IMG/VR virus record: IMGVR_UViG_3300043437_000189
Coordinates: 1-30,492 of that record
Direction: 5' to 3' (one strand)
Length of the DNA: 30,492 bases
From: a virus
The notes under the pieces were generated by a model, which had not been told where the DNA came from, did not search any database, and saw nothing but the letters and a program-made list of their open reading frames with translations. Shown one piece after another: positions 7,369-13,614 of this stretch (position 1 is the stretch's first letter; each line of letters opens with the position of its first letter). The position numbers were made by a program, and so were the translations under genes.

Positions 7369-8985
7369 TTACTTAGCTACTGGTGGAGCGAGGGAGATTG
7401 TTGCATCAATTTCACCATCTGCGAGCAAGTCCATCTGTTTGAGTTTGCCGTCTAACTTGGAGCAGATATTCTCTTCGATACCTACACCTGCTGCATAGAC
7501 AATGAACTGAATTGACTTAGATTTTCCTCCAGCGCGATGCACTCGGCCTAACACCTGTTTAAGATCAAATGGGCTTGGAGTAGGCATGACTAATGCAACC
7601 CTACCATAGTTTCCGTTGAGATCGTGGAGGTTCAGACCCTCTCTGCACGCTTGTATAATTCCGATAATGACTCTACTCTTATCATTCTGGAACGAATCAA
7701 TCTTGCCTCTTCGGTCAATGTCGTTCTGTCCTCCGTATATGGCACAATCTGTCTTCAATTCTTCCATGAGCCATTCGCGGGTTTCTGTGTAGTTGACTGC
7801 AATGAAGATAGAGTTGCCTTCTTCGATCAAGTCTCTTGCCATTGCTGCCACTGCTGGAGCCTTCAACATCTCGATCCTCTGCCTTGCACGGGTCTGCTCT
7901 GCCAGAACATTAGCGGAGAAGTTCTCCTGCATCCGCAATTCCTCGATACGATTGCAAAGATCGTCATACTCACCAGCGATCTTCTTAGCGTTGTCCATGT
8001 CGAAGGCTTTAGCTTTGATTAGCGTTTCAGGGAACGCATCGCCAAGGTCAGAATGCCTTAAACGATTGCCTTTCTCTGGATAAATACGAGAGTGCAATCT
8101 CTTTAAGACTGAATGCCCACCAGTGAACTGCATTCCGAAGCGGGTTTTGCGGCATCCGTTCTGACCGAGGAAACGGAAGTAGTCTTTGCCGCCTTGGTGG
8201 AGTCCGAGGAACTGACCAATCGCCCATAGCTTAGTTGGATCGTCTGCAATGGTAGCAGACAGAGCAATGGCAGGGATGTTCTGAACTACACTATCCCTAA
8301 CAAGGAAAGCGTTCTGAGTTGCCTCACCTTTGCCTCTGTGAACCTCATCGAATACGAGAAGAACATCTTCGGGCAGCATGAATCGGAATGTCTTTTTGTT
8401 CTCGTCTGTCCATCGGCCTAACTGACTCTTGCCAGTCTTGATCCATTCCCAACCCCCTATGTCATATACATTTACGCCCATCATCTTCGCGGCACGATGC
8501 CAGTCTGTTGTGATAGGTTTCGGACAGACTACCGCAATGCGTTTGCCAAGCTCGCGGGCGATACCAAGGGCGCAGAAGGTTTTTCCTACGCCCGTGGAGT
8601 GTCCGAGAAGGACGCGATTGTATTTGTTCATCGAAGCAACGCCCATCTGAACGGATGTTTGCTGGTATTCAAACAAGCCTTCGGGGTGCAGGAGCGGAAT
8701 CAGATTGAGTTCTGGTTCCACTTCTGTTTGAGTATCGGTTACGATAATTGACTTGAACTTGAGATCATCACCTGACCAATGGGTGAGTTGCCACTCATCG
8801 CGGAACTTGCCAAGCTGAATGCCAGCGTCACCCATTTGCTTTTTGAATAGCTCTTTATCCTCTCCGTAAACTTTCCAGAATTGTGGAGTAATGGGAGCCT
8901 TCTTAAGCAAGCGCGGCCCTCGCTTTGTATTGAGTTGAATAGGGTGAGACCATTCAACCGTTGCCATGAGATCGTTTATGTTCAT
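7369..8985 (-). CDS. SF2 DNA helicase (SNF2/DEAD-like)
   Basis: 538 residues with clear motifs: Walker A GHSTGVGKT (128-136), Walker B VFDEVH (211-216), motif III SAT (243-245) and motif VI QVLGRVHRAG (477-486), where the arginines are expected. A Q-motif-like FEYQQTSV lies at about 105-112. The N-terminal 100 residues are phage-specific. The start has a strong SD (GAGGAGGAAC) and overlaps the upstream gene by ATGA. Function: ATP-dependent translocation or unwinding of duplex DNA in phage replication or recombination. A dispersed palindrome with one mismatch lies in the gene (8732-8747, reading IVTDT). Confidence 0.85.
   Translation of the reverse strand: MNINDLMATVEWSHPIQLNTKRGPRLLKKAPITPQFWKVYGEDKELFKKQMGDAGIQLGKFRDEWQLTHWSGDDLKFKSIIVTDTQTEVEPELNLIPLLHPEGLFEYQQTSVQMGVASMNKYNRVLLGHSTGVGKTFCALGIARELGKRIAVVCPKPITTDWHRAAKMMGVNVYDIGGWEWIKTGKSQLGRWTDENKKTFRFMLPEDVLLVFDEVHRGKGEATQNAFLVRDSVVQNIPAIALSATIADDPTKLWAIGQFLGLHQGGKDYFRFLGQNGCRKTRFGMQFTGGHSVLKRLHSRIYPEKGNRLRHSDLGDAFPETLIKAKAFDMDNAKKIAGEYDDLCNRIEELRMQENFSANVLAEQTRARQRIEMLKAPAVAAMARDLIEEGNSIFIAVNYTETREWLMEELKTDCAIYGGQNDIDRRGKIDSFQNDKSRVIIGIIQACREGLNLHDLNGNYGRVALVMPTPSPFDLKQVLGRVHRAGGKSKSIQFIVYAAGVGIEENICSKLDGKLKQMDLLADGEIDATISLAPPVAK
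8732..8747. promoter_or_regulatory. Dispersed palindromic site 3 (one mismatch, intragenic)
   Basis: GTATCGGTTACGATAA; only the first base departs from the consensus. It lies in the helicase gene. Confidence 0.6.
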
Positions 8986-9170
8986 TTGTTCCTCCTCGCG
9001 TTATCTAAAGCGCGGCGGCACTGCATCATTAGCAGAGTGTCACCATCTCCATAAGCATCGAGAACAGCTTCTAATGCGTCCATCATTTCCCGCTTGGTAG
9101 ACTCACCAGAGAGCGGAGAGTCTTTGTAACGGAACAGCGGCTTTTGTTTGTGCATGGTAAAGGTTCTCAT
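8982..9170 (-). CDS. Small hypothetical protein
   Basis: 62 residues (MRTFTMHKQKPLFRYKD...ALDNARRNK), with a basic N-terminus and a helical second half (KREMMDALEAVLDAYGDGDTL). Its ATG overlaps the upstream stop (ATGA at 9167-9170) and its stop overlaps the helicase start in the same way, which supports both ends. No family was recognised. Its position directly before the helicase suggests co-translation. Confidence 0.6.
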   Translation of the reverse strand: MRTFTMHKQKPLFRYKDSPLSGESTKREMMDALEAVLDAYGDGDTLLMMQCRRALDNARRNK

Positions 9171-9304
9171 TTTTTAGTAGGGTAGACTGTGGATTTGAAC
9201 TTAGGAACTTCGCTTACCTTTGCAGCGGCATTCCATAGGTGAATGTAAGCCTCCGGTGGAAGGCAGGTGGATTGTGTAACTGTTTTGTGTTGTGTTATTT
9301 TCAT
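9167..9304 (-). CDS. Small hypothetical protein (45 aa), first gene of the helicase operon
   Basis: It starts MKITQHKTVTQS at 9304. The upstream in-frame extension is not chosen because 9305-9331 has the A/C-rich, SD-less leader (CCCTCCACAACAAACC...) also found before the gene starting at 10460. It is linked to the next gene by ATGA. No domain was recognised. It diverges from the gene at 9373. Confidence 0.5.
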   Translation of the reverse strand: MKITQHKTVTQSTCLPPEAYIHLWNAAAKVSEVPKFKSTVYPTKK

Positions 9305-9338
9305 TTGGTTTGTTTGGTTTGTTGTGGAGGGAAAACTA

Positions 9339-9367
9339 TTGACAAGCAAAAGGGTATGGAATAGAAG
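9339..9367 (+). promoter_or_regulatory. Promoter overlapping the start region of the 9373 gene
   Basis: TTGACA (9339-9344), a 17-bp spacer and TAGAAG (9362-9367) lie within the shared context ACTATTGACAAG. The predicted transcript start is about 9374, on the ATG at 9373, so the mRNA may be leaderless. However, a strong SD-like AGGAGG directly precedes that ATG at a spacing too short for normal use. The -10 is weak. Confidence 0.35.
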
Positions 9368-9372
9368 GAGGT

Positions 9373-9951
9373 ATGAAGCAAGAATATAATGCGGATACAC
9401 TCGGAACCCGTGGAGTGAAGCGCGGGAATCGCAAATGGGATACAGCTAAAATCGAAGCGTTATACATGGCTGGCGCGGAGCTTGGCGACATTCTCAAGAC
9501 TCCAGAGTTTGAGAAGATGAGTAAAAACTACCTCAAAAATTTGATGGTAGCCGGGAAATGGATAGCGAAAAGAGCGAAACTGAGGGAGGAAGTGGCAAAC
9601 ACTTTGGCTCCGCGCATGGAGGACGTGATGCAGAAGGAGACAGAGAATCACTATAATTTCATGCTTCAGCAAATTGCGGAGGAAAGGAAACAAATTGAGA
9701 TACGGACTAAAAGCGGGAACATTAAAGACCAAGCGGGAAGGCTGGATGTCCTCGCTCAATATGAGAAAATGGCAACGAGAGCATTGGGACTGGACGAGAA
9801 TAACCTTCACGACAGAAAGGGTTTAAATATTAATGCCATGATTTCGCTCCATGTGGAGGGGCCGAAAAAGGCAGTCGATATTGATATTGTTCCCGTGGAA
9901 TGTTCCAACCCTGTGGAGGGACAGTTTGAAGCCGTGGAGAGGCAACAATAG
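9373..9951 (+). CDS. Putative terminase small subunit-like DNA-binding protein
   Basis: 192 residues. The N-terminal WDTAKIEALYMAGAELGDI...MSKNYLKNLMVAGKWIAKRAKLREEVA (22-73) follows the small-terminase helix-turn-helix plan, in which a conserved W and KR/R residues close the second helix. A long helical region (75-130) is suited to oligomerisation, and the C-terminus is less ordered and acidic. It stands alone between two minus-strand operons, 13 kb from terL, which is unusual. A different HTH role cannot be excluded. GTG-GAG codons in the last 40 residues belong to the local GTGGAGGG repeat cluster. Confidence 0.45.
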   Translation: MKQEYNADTLGTRGVKRGNRKWDTAKIEALYMAGAELGDILKTPEFEKMSKNYLKNLMVAGKWIAKRAKLREEVANTLAPRMEDVMQKETENHYNFMLQQIAEERKQIEIRTKSGNIKDQAGRLDVLAQYEKMATRALGLDENNLHDRKGLNINAMISLHVEGPKKAVDIDIVPVECSNPVEGQFEAVERQQ

Positions 9952-9989
9952 GTAGAGCAAAATCGTGTCATAAAAAACTATGGACAAAA

Positions 9990-10017
9990 GGCAGAATAGG
10001 AATTGACCTATCCTGCC
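9990..10017. terminator. Terminator between convergent genes
   Basis: GGCAG (9990-9994)/CTGCC (10013-10017) and ATAGG (9996-10000)/CCTAT (10007-10011) form one stem with a single A-C mismatch and loop AATTGA. On the minus strand it is followed by TTTTG. It separates the gene ending at 9951 from the minus operon ending at 10030. Confidence 0.6.
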
Positions 10018-10029
10018 CCTTGTGGAGTG

Positions 10030-10200
10030 TTAATATTTAGCCGCCCGATCCATGAGCATAGTGTCAAGAATGACTAGCTCCCGTGGTGTCAAAAGCCCCG
10101 CTGAGTAAATGCGATGACAGGAAATTTCAAGCCTACGGAGGGTTCGCATATCTTTGGCGGCTTTGATGCGCTTGGAAAGCTCTTTATATTCGAGGCTCAT
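10030..10200 (-). CDS. Small conserved-looking phage protein (56 aa)
   Basis: The frame MSLEYKELSKRIKAAK...LLTPRELVILDTMLMDRAAKY ends at TAA 10030. The ATG overlaps the upstream stop as ATGA. The composition and the ending (LTPRE...LD.-LMDR.A) look like short helical proteins common in phages, whose function is not known. It is the last gene of its operon, directly before the terminator. Confidence 0.65.
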   Translation of the reverse strand: MSLEYKELSKRIKAAKDMRTLRRLEISCHRIYSAGLLTPRELVILDTMLMDRAAKY

Positions 10201-10460
10201 GCTTCCCCCTTTGCTTTGCGGAGTGTGGAAAGCGCATCAGGGAGCCAAGCGGAAAGGATTGGGTTTCCCTCCTCATTGGCAATCTGAACCCTTGCAACGG
10301 CAGCCTCAAGTAAATCAAGCAAATCAGGAGCGGCTGAAATGAGGTGAGCGTTGGCAATGTTTCCGCTGTGGAGAGCGCAAATCTCGCTTTTGCCGTGTTT
10401 AATCAATCCCCATGTGGAATCATGTTTCCAAGGGGCGGGTGTGTGGAGTGTATTATTCAT
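10197..10460 (-). CDS. Conserved phage hypothetical protein ('AAPDLL' type)
   Basis: 87 residues beginning MNNTLHTPAPWKHDSTWGL and containing NAHLISAAPDLLDLLEAAV. The pair TPxPW near the N-terminus and NAxLIxAAPxLLxxLE in the middle is a hallmark of a very widespread phage protein of unknown function. The leader is SD-less and A/C-rich (ACAACACAAAA before ATG). A dispersed palindrome lies 50 bp upstream (10510-10525). Confidence 0.75.
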   Translation of the reverse strand: MNNTLHTPAPWKHDSTWGLIKHGKSEICALHSGNIANAHLISAAPDLLDLLEAAVARVQIANEEGNPILSAWLPDALSTLRKAKGEA

Positions 10461-10509
10461 TTTTGTGTTGTGGTTTGTTGTGTTGTGGAGGGGAAATCAG
10501 TGGAGGGAA

Positions 10510-10525
10510 TTATCGGAAACGATCA
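10510..10525. promoter_or_regulatory. Dispersed palindromic site 4 (one mismatch, intergenic)
   Basis: TTATCGGAAACGATCA; one base differs from the consensus in the right arm. It lies about 50 bp upstream of the start at 10460. Confidence 0.6.
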
Positions 10526-10611
10526 CGCCCCGTGGAATGCGCGAAAGAAAAGAGGAATGGCATAGTAGCGGAGAGAGAATAAAAGAAAGAATGCGGGGCA
10601 GTTAGAGCAAA

Positions 10612-10637
10612 GCGGGCATGGATTGAACATGGCCCGC
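10612..10637 (-). terminator. Hairpin after the 53-aa gene, possible terminator
   Basis: GCGGGCATG (10612-10620) pairs with CATGGCCCGC (10628-10637) with one bulged base, loop GATTGAA. On the minus strand it is followed by TTTGCTCT, a weak T-run. Confidence 0.4.
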
Positions 10638-10652
10638 ATAGTGTGGAGGGGA

Positions 10653-10814
10653 TTATCTGGCGTAATTCGCTTTTACTTGTGAGGAATGCAAACCGGAGTG
10701 TATGGAAAGAAAACGGGCTTTCGCTTCCTTGCAAGTTTTCGCCATATTTGTTGAAGCGTAATAATCAAACCACTTATTTGAGCCATATTTTATATAAATA
10801 TCAATTTTTTTCAT
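10653..10814 (-). CDS. Small phage protein (53 aa)
   Basis: MKKIDIYIKYGSNKWFDYYASTNMAKTCKEAKARFLSIH... is a short beta-then-helix design common in phage small proteins (a strand pair, then a KTCKEAKARF helix). The start forms an ATGA overlap with the upstream membrane-protein gene, which confirms both. Function unknown. Confidence 0.65.
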   Translation of the reverse strand: MKKIDIYIKYGSNKWFDYYASTNMAKTCKEAKARFLSIHSGLHSSQVKANYAR

Positions 10815-10921
10815 AATAGAATGAAGATAAGGATTGCGCCAATTGTGGAGAGTGTGAGCAAAAGACCGAAAAACCGATTCTTTGCGCGATTGTATTGGAG
10901 AGTAGAGTTAAGCTTAGACAT
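10811..10921 (-). CDS. Tiny single-span membrane protein (36 aa)
   Basis: MSKLNSTLQYNRAKNR is followed by FFGLLLTLSTIGAILIFILL, one hydrophobic helix reaching the C-terminus. The polar, basic N-terminus suggests it stays in the cytoplasm. Its stop overlaps the next ATG. It is too small to assign; holin-like, antiholin-like or superinfection-related roles are all possible. Confidence 0.6.
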   Translation of the reverse strand: MSKLNSTLQYNRAKNRFFGLLLTLSTIGAILIFILL

Positions 10922-10966
10922 AAGAAGAGAAGAGCGGCGAAGGGTCGAACTTGCCGCATAATTGGA

Positions 10967-11326
10967 TTAGAATGAGGAAACAATCACGCCGCCGTCGAAC
11001 TCGATAAGTTGCCCGTGGTCTTGAATGTATTCGCGTATTTTCTCATCTAGCGTATCATCATCATCATCGGAATCGGCCCCGATATCATCGGCCCAGCTAT
11101 TGCGCGAAGTAGTGCCGAAATACTCATTAGCGAATTCTCGAAGACTGGAATATTCTCCGAAATCACAGCGTATAGAGCAAACATCTAGTTCAAGCTCTTC
11201 GCCCGTGCTCTCCTCATATTCTTCAAGATATTCAGCCAGTGCAAGCGATCCGTTATAAGACCAGCGGGCGCAAGTGTCGTTTTTTAGTGCATCGGCGATT
11301 TGGTAGGTATTCAATGTCATTTTCAT
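10967..11326 (-). CDS. Acidic conserved hypothetical protein
   Basis: 119 residues, strongly acidic, with EYLEEYEESTGEELELDV (33-50), a CSIRCDFGEYSSLREFANEYF segment and a DSDDDDDTLDE run near 86-96. The EYLEEYEESTGEE...LD motif is shared by a common family of uncharacterised phage and bacterial proteins. The charge would suit DNA mimicry, but there is no direct evidence. The leader is A/C-rich (CTAAACCTAAAAAATACCTATAAC) and has no SD. Confidence 0.65.
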   Translation of the reverse strand: MKMTLNTYQIADALKNDTCARWSYNGSLALAEYLEEYEESTGEELELDVCSIRCDFGEYSSLREFANEYFGTTSRNSWADDIGADSDDDDDTLDEKIREYIQDHGQLIEFDGGVIVSSF

Positions 11327-11370
11327 GTTATAGGTATTTTTTAGGTTTAGGTTTTATGTTATGGGGGAAA

Positions 11371-11652
11371 TTACATTCTTTCGTTGCAAACTATGCGGGA
11401 AACATAGCTTGCGCCGTCTCGATAGTATGTTTCAAGGTCAGCGTGTAATTCTTGCAAGGTTTCATCGATGCTTTCGCAATCGTCGCGCAAGATGTAGCCG
11501 GACTCTAAAAAGCCCACATTGCAAGCCGAGCCGAAAACAAGCTTTGTATCGGTTGCCAATACTTCGAAGTATTCACCGCTTTCAAGTTCAAGGATTCCGA
11601 GATAATCGGCGTTTGTTGTATTTGATACGCTCCACTGTGTTTGGGTTGTCAT
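11371..11652 (-). CDS. Hypothetical protein
   Basis: 93 residues (MTTQTQWSVSNTTNADYLGILELESGEYFEVLATDTKLVFG...), mainly beta at the N-terminus and a helix (SIDETLQELHADLETYYRDG) at residues 61-80. The N-terminal half reads like a small barrel that presents a value or ligand, but no family is recognised. The leader ATATATAAC before ATG lacks an SD, as at 11326. Confidence 0.6.
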   Translation of the reverse strand: MTTQTQWSVSNTTNADYLGILELESGEYFEVLATDTKLVFGSACNVGFLESGYILRDDCESIDETLQELHADLETYYRDGASYVSRIVCNERM

Positions 11653-11673
11653 GTTATATATAGGGTTGAGTTT

Positions 11674-11820
11674 TTAGTTCTGGGTTGAGATTAACTTTGC
11701 AAGAGCATCAAAAGCCGATTGCAATTTTTCTGTTGGTTGGTTGGTTCTTTTCGCATCAATGAGTTTAATGTTCAGAGACGCGAGTTTCATTTTCAGTGCA
11801 TGAGTTTGATTTTTGTTCAT
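11674..11820 (-). CDS. Small hypothetical protein (48 aa), first gene of its operon
   Basis: MNKNQTHALKMKLASLNIKLIDAKRTNQPTEKLQSAFDALAKLISTQN is almost entirely helical and basic, and could form a two-helix hairpin. It is the first gene after the minus-strand promoter at 11946-11974. The leader contains a CACTG...CAGTG hairpin. No family was recognised. Confidence 0.5.
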   Translation of the reverse strand: MNKNQTHALKMKLASLNIKLIDAKRTNQPTEKLQSAFDALAKLISTQN

Positions 11821-11945
11821 GTTCAATATGGGTTGATTTCACACTGACATTTTACCAGTGCGAAAAGTTTTTTTATCTCAAAGATCAAATTGTGAAATTA
11901 TCCTCAGAGGCTCATTCTAAGCGCATCCGCGAACATCACTCGCAC

Positions 11946-11974
11946 ACTATCGCAAAACATAGTCACGCTGTCAA
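11946..11974 (-). promoter_or_regulatory. Minus-strand promoter for the 10030-11820 operon
   Basis: TTGACA (11974-11969), a 17-bp spacer and GATAGT (11951-11946). The predicted start near 11939 leaves a leader of about 120 nt with a hairpin near 11841-11861. Confidence 0.5.
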
Positions 11975-12029
11975 TGGTTTTTTATTTATTTTTTTTAGAT
12001 ATGGTGCAAGCAAGTCTCGTTCCACTCTT

Positions 12030-12067
12030 ATATCGTTATATAGCGATATTTACCATACTAAGTATGG
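12030..12067. repeat. Compound inverted repeat, copy 1
   Basis: Two palindromes side by side: ATATCG-N8-CGATAT (12030-12049) and CCATACTAAGTATGG (12053-12067). The same 38-bp arrangement recurs 72 bp later with seven differences. It lies upstream of the promoter at 11974 and downstream of the tiny gene at 12171. Confidence 0.6.
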
Positions 12068-12101
12068 CAAGAACATCATTAGCAGGTCTTGTGCCATCGA
12101 T

Positions 12102-12139
12102 ATATCGCTAAACAGCGATATTTGCCATATTGCGTATGG
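12102..12139. repeat. Compound inverted repeat, copy 2
   Basis: ATATCGC-N6-GCGATAT (12102-12121) is followed by GCCATA-N5-TATGGC (12124-12140). Bases are conserved in the pairing arms and differ mainly in the loops, as expected for protein-binding palindromes or structured RNA. The TATCG/CGATA half sites resemble those of the dispersed 16-bp palindrome but are spaced wider. Confidence 0.6.
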
Positions 12140-12170
12140 CATAGTTTCTCGGCATGATGAAATCGGTATT

Positions 12171-12320
12171 TCACCCAATGCCGATACACCAGCCGATTGA
12201 AACAAACACGATAGCGGCCAACGTAGCGCAAAGATAATTGCAACTCGCTTGCAATATACGCTGATCCTTCTTGAGATTGATAACCTCTGATAATGACATA
12301 GCGTCGATAATGGACATCAT
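12171..12320 (-). CDS. Tiny membrane protein (49 aa)
   Basis: MMSIIDAMSLSEVINLKKDQRILQ is followed by a hydrophobic helix NYLCATLAAIVFVSIGWCIGIG. The frame is open from two adjacent ATGs (12320 and 12317) and fills an otherwise empty minus-strand interval. There is no strong SD. A single-span membrane protein of unknown role, alone between two repeat regions. Confidence 0.5.
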   Translation of the reverse strand: MMSIIDAMSLSEVINLKKDQRILQASCNYLCATLAAIVFVSIGWCIGIG

Positions 12321-12396
12321 GCCTGTCTCAACAAGCCCAGTGATTAAGAACCTCGTTAGATGTTAGCACGTGAATTGGTTTTTATCCAAGCCCGCC

Positions 12397-12456
12397 ACGC
12401 TGTGACGCCGGCAACGTGTGAGACTATACTAAGCAGAGACGCTGCGACACCGGCAA
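12397..12456. repeat. Direct repeat pair, 18 bp, 42 bp apart
   Basis: ACGCTGTGACGCCGGCAA (12397-12414) and ACGCTGCGACACCGGCAA (12439-12456) match at 16 of 18 bases. The 42-bp offset keeps any reading frame. Confidence 0.5.
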
Positions 12457-12586
12457 GGCAGGGCATGGGCCTAAGGAATCTATTTTTATATGGCAGGCAG
12501 ACCCCACTACCCCTCTCCCCCACCATGCCCAGCGCGCCAGCTCCCAATGCGGAAACCCCTCTCCCCATAAAAACTGCCTTTTTGTA

Positions 12587-12607
12587 TGTCAATATAGTCT
12601 ATTGACA
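12587..12607. promoter_or_regulatory. Back-to-back TTGACA boxes (divergent promoter candidates)
   Basis: TGTCAA (12587-12592, minus-strand -35) and TTGACA (12602-12607, plus-strand -35) form an inverted repeat with a 9-bp gap. The plus-strand box is in the 13-mer CTATTGACAAGTC, also found at 21671-21683 on the other strand. The minus -10 candidate is TATGGG at 17 bp. No plus-strand gene follows. Confidence 0.35.
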
Positions 12608-12608
12608 A

Positions 12609-12649
12609 GTCTTATGTCTTATGTCCTATGTCTTATGCTAATGTCGTAT
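12609..12649 (+). repeat. Tandem heptamer array, GTCTTAT
   Basis: GTCTTAT at 12609, 12616 and 12630, GTCCTAT at 12623, a degenerate 6-bp unit GCTAAT at 12637 and GTCGTAT at 12643 run head to tail directly after a TTGACA box. Confidence 0.55.
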
Positions 12650-12713
12650 GGTTGTCTTTAATTGTATTTTTGGTGCTGAAATACAAATCTGAATGCTTAA
12701 ATTGCATTTTCTA

Positions 12714-12729
12714 CTACTCACATGAGTAG
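12714..12729 (-). terminator. Inverted repeat at the end of the long minus operon
   Basis: CTACTCA (12714-12720) and TGAGTAG (12723-12729) form a short hairpin that overlaps the TAG stop of the last gene. There is no clear T-run, so termination is possible but not certain. Confidence 0.35.
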
Positions 12730-13259
12730 ATAGTCTCTTGGAGTTTGAGTTTGGGTAGGGTAGTGGGGAGGGTATAGCTTTTGTCTATGAAGGCTACTCT
12801 ATTGGTGGGTTGGATGGTTAGCCTTCCGTTGGTGAGTTCTATGAAGATGAATTCTTTGTCTTGGTCTGGGCTATCTGACCAGCCATCGTTTAGGTGGGCG
12901 GTGGAGAACAGGTAGGTTCCCAGTAGGATGTTTTGCTTTACCTTTACTGATACTGGCATTCCTCTTAGTATTGGGTTCTGGAGTATGGTGAAGTTGTATG
13001 AGTAGCAGTCCCAGAGTTGGCTTTCTTCTATACGCCAGTTTTCGATTGAGTTCTCTTTGAACCTTACTGCGTTTGGTGGGATGTTTCTGTAGAGTGCGCC
13101 GCCTTCGCGTAGGATGACGTTTATTCCCCATGCTCTGCTTGGTATGCTGGTTAGTCCTACCCACATGGCTTCTACTGGGCCGATTGGTTTTTCGTGTGTG
13201 TATTCGCTATCTATCCAGATGTAGCGATGAGTTGGCAGTGCGCCGATTTTTGTATTCAT
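12714..13259 (-). CDS. Conserved phage hypothetical protein, last gene of the early operon
   Basis: 181 residues (MNTKIGALPTHRYIWIDSEYTHEKPIGPVEAMWVGLTSIPSRAWGINVILREGGALYRNIPPNAVRF...). The stretch GPVEAMWVGLTSIPSRAWG...GALYRNIPP and the later LWDCYSYNF look like a phage protein family of unknown function. Mainly beta-strand, no membrane segment. Its ATG is 1 nt from a perfect dispersed palindrome that fills the gap to the gene upstream, so its expression could be controlled separately. Confidence 0.65.
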   Translation of the reverse strand: MNTKIGALPTHRYIWIDSEYTHEKPIGPVEAMWVGLTSIPSRAWGINVILREGGALYRNIPPNAVRFKENSIENWRIEESQLWDCYSYNFTILQNPILRGMPVSVKVKQNILLGTYLFSTAHLNDGWSDSPDQDKEFIFIELTNGRLTIQPTNRVAFIDKSYTLPTTLPKLKLQETIYSCE

Positions 13260-13260
13260 G

Positions 13261-13276
13261 TTATCGTTACCGATAA
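13261..13276. promoter_or_regulatory. Dispersed palindromic site 5 (perfect, intergenic)
   Basis: TTATCGTTACCGATAA fills almost the whole 17-nt gap between the stop of the gene ending at 13277 and the ATG at 13259. Confidence 0.75.
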
Positions 13277-13459
13277 TTAGAGTTCTCTATTTTTTAGTTT
13301 CATATTGGTTGATGTGAAGGTTAGCCATACCCTTTGGCGGTTTCCTCTGGTATCGGTTATTTCTCCGAGGTTGAACATCCTGTCTTTGTGTTCATCTTCA
13401 GATTTGAATTTATCTACTGTGTCTTTTATTAGTTGGAGTATTTCTTGTTCTTGTTTCAT
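13277..13459 (-). CDS. Small hypothetical protein
   Basis: 60 residues: MKQEQEILQLIKDTVDKFKSEDEHKDRMF is a charged helix, followed by short strands (LGEITDTRGNRQRVWLTFTST). It starts in an ATGA overlap with the 52-aa gene. No family recognised. Confidence 0.6.
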   Translation of the reverse strand: MKQEQEILQLIKDTVDKFKSEDEHKDRMFNLGEITDTRGNRQRVWLTFTSTNMKLKNREL

Positions 13460-13614
13460 ATTGAATGTGCTTTTGAATTATTATTAGATGCCGCCCATCC
13501 GTGTCGGAAGGATGTGCAGATTACATCTTGTGAAAACAGCCATATATTAAAGTCTTCGTATTTGTCTGTTAACCACGGATAGTAATTTAAGAAGGCTTGG
13601 TGACAGTCTTTCAT
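13456..13614 (-). CDS. Small hypothetical protein (52 aa)
   Basis: MKDCHQAFLNYYPWLTDKYEDFNIWLFSQDVICTSFRHGWAASNNNSKAHSI. The aromatic, helical layout with a final FRHGWAAS motif resembles short phage proteins whose C-terminus reads 'AWxAA'. Both ends form ATGA overlaps, which strongly support the frame. Function unknown. Confidence 0.65.
   Translation of the reverse strand: MKDCHQAFLNYYPWLTDKYEDFNIWLFSQDVICTSFRHGWAASNNNSKAHSI

Larger units (their letters stand above)
9324..10650 (+). repeat. Cluster of GTGGAGGG octamers / GTGGA motifs, all on one strand
   Basis: GTGGAGGG occurs at 9324, 9853, 9913, 10485, 10500 and 10643, always on the plus strand. The core GTGGA occurs about 18 times between 9250 and 10850, while its complement TCCAC was not seen there. 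Copies lie in coding sequence of either strand and different frames as well as in non-coding DNA, so protein sequence does not explain them. Role unknown. Confidence 0.5.
10461..10652 (-). other. Non-coding interval with leader, palindrome and GTGGAGGG repeats
   Basis: No convincing gene. A 38-codon frame on the minus strand is phenylalanine-rich and has no start signal. The interval holds the SD-less leader of the gene at 10460, three GTGGAGGG octamers, the palindrome at 10510 and a hairpin at 10612-10637. Confidence 0.5.
12321..12713. other. Repeat-rich, largely non-coding interval with a doubtful small reading frame
   Basis: No firm gene. On the minus strand a frame ending at 12356 contains MPCLAGVAASLLSIVSHV and AWRAWIKTN (12466 to 12356, 36 codons), which would make one membrane helix; its longer N-terminal part overlaps promoter sequence. 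The interval also has an 18-bp direct repeat pair, divergent TTGACA boxes, a heptamer array and an inverted repeat at 12714. Its middle is more GC-rich than the flanks. Confidence 0.4.

Noticed and set aside
11796-12200. A 134-codon plus-strand frame over the inverted repeats
   Set aside because: Low-complexity translation crossing palindromes and the minus-strand genes at 11674 and 12171, with no leader or family resemblance.
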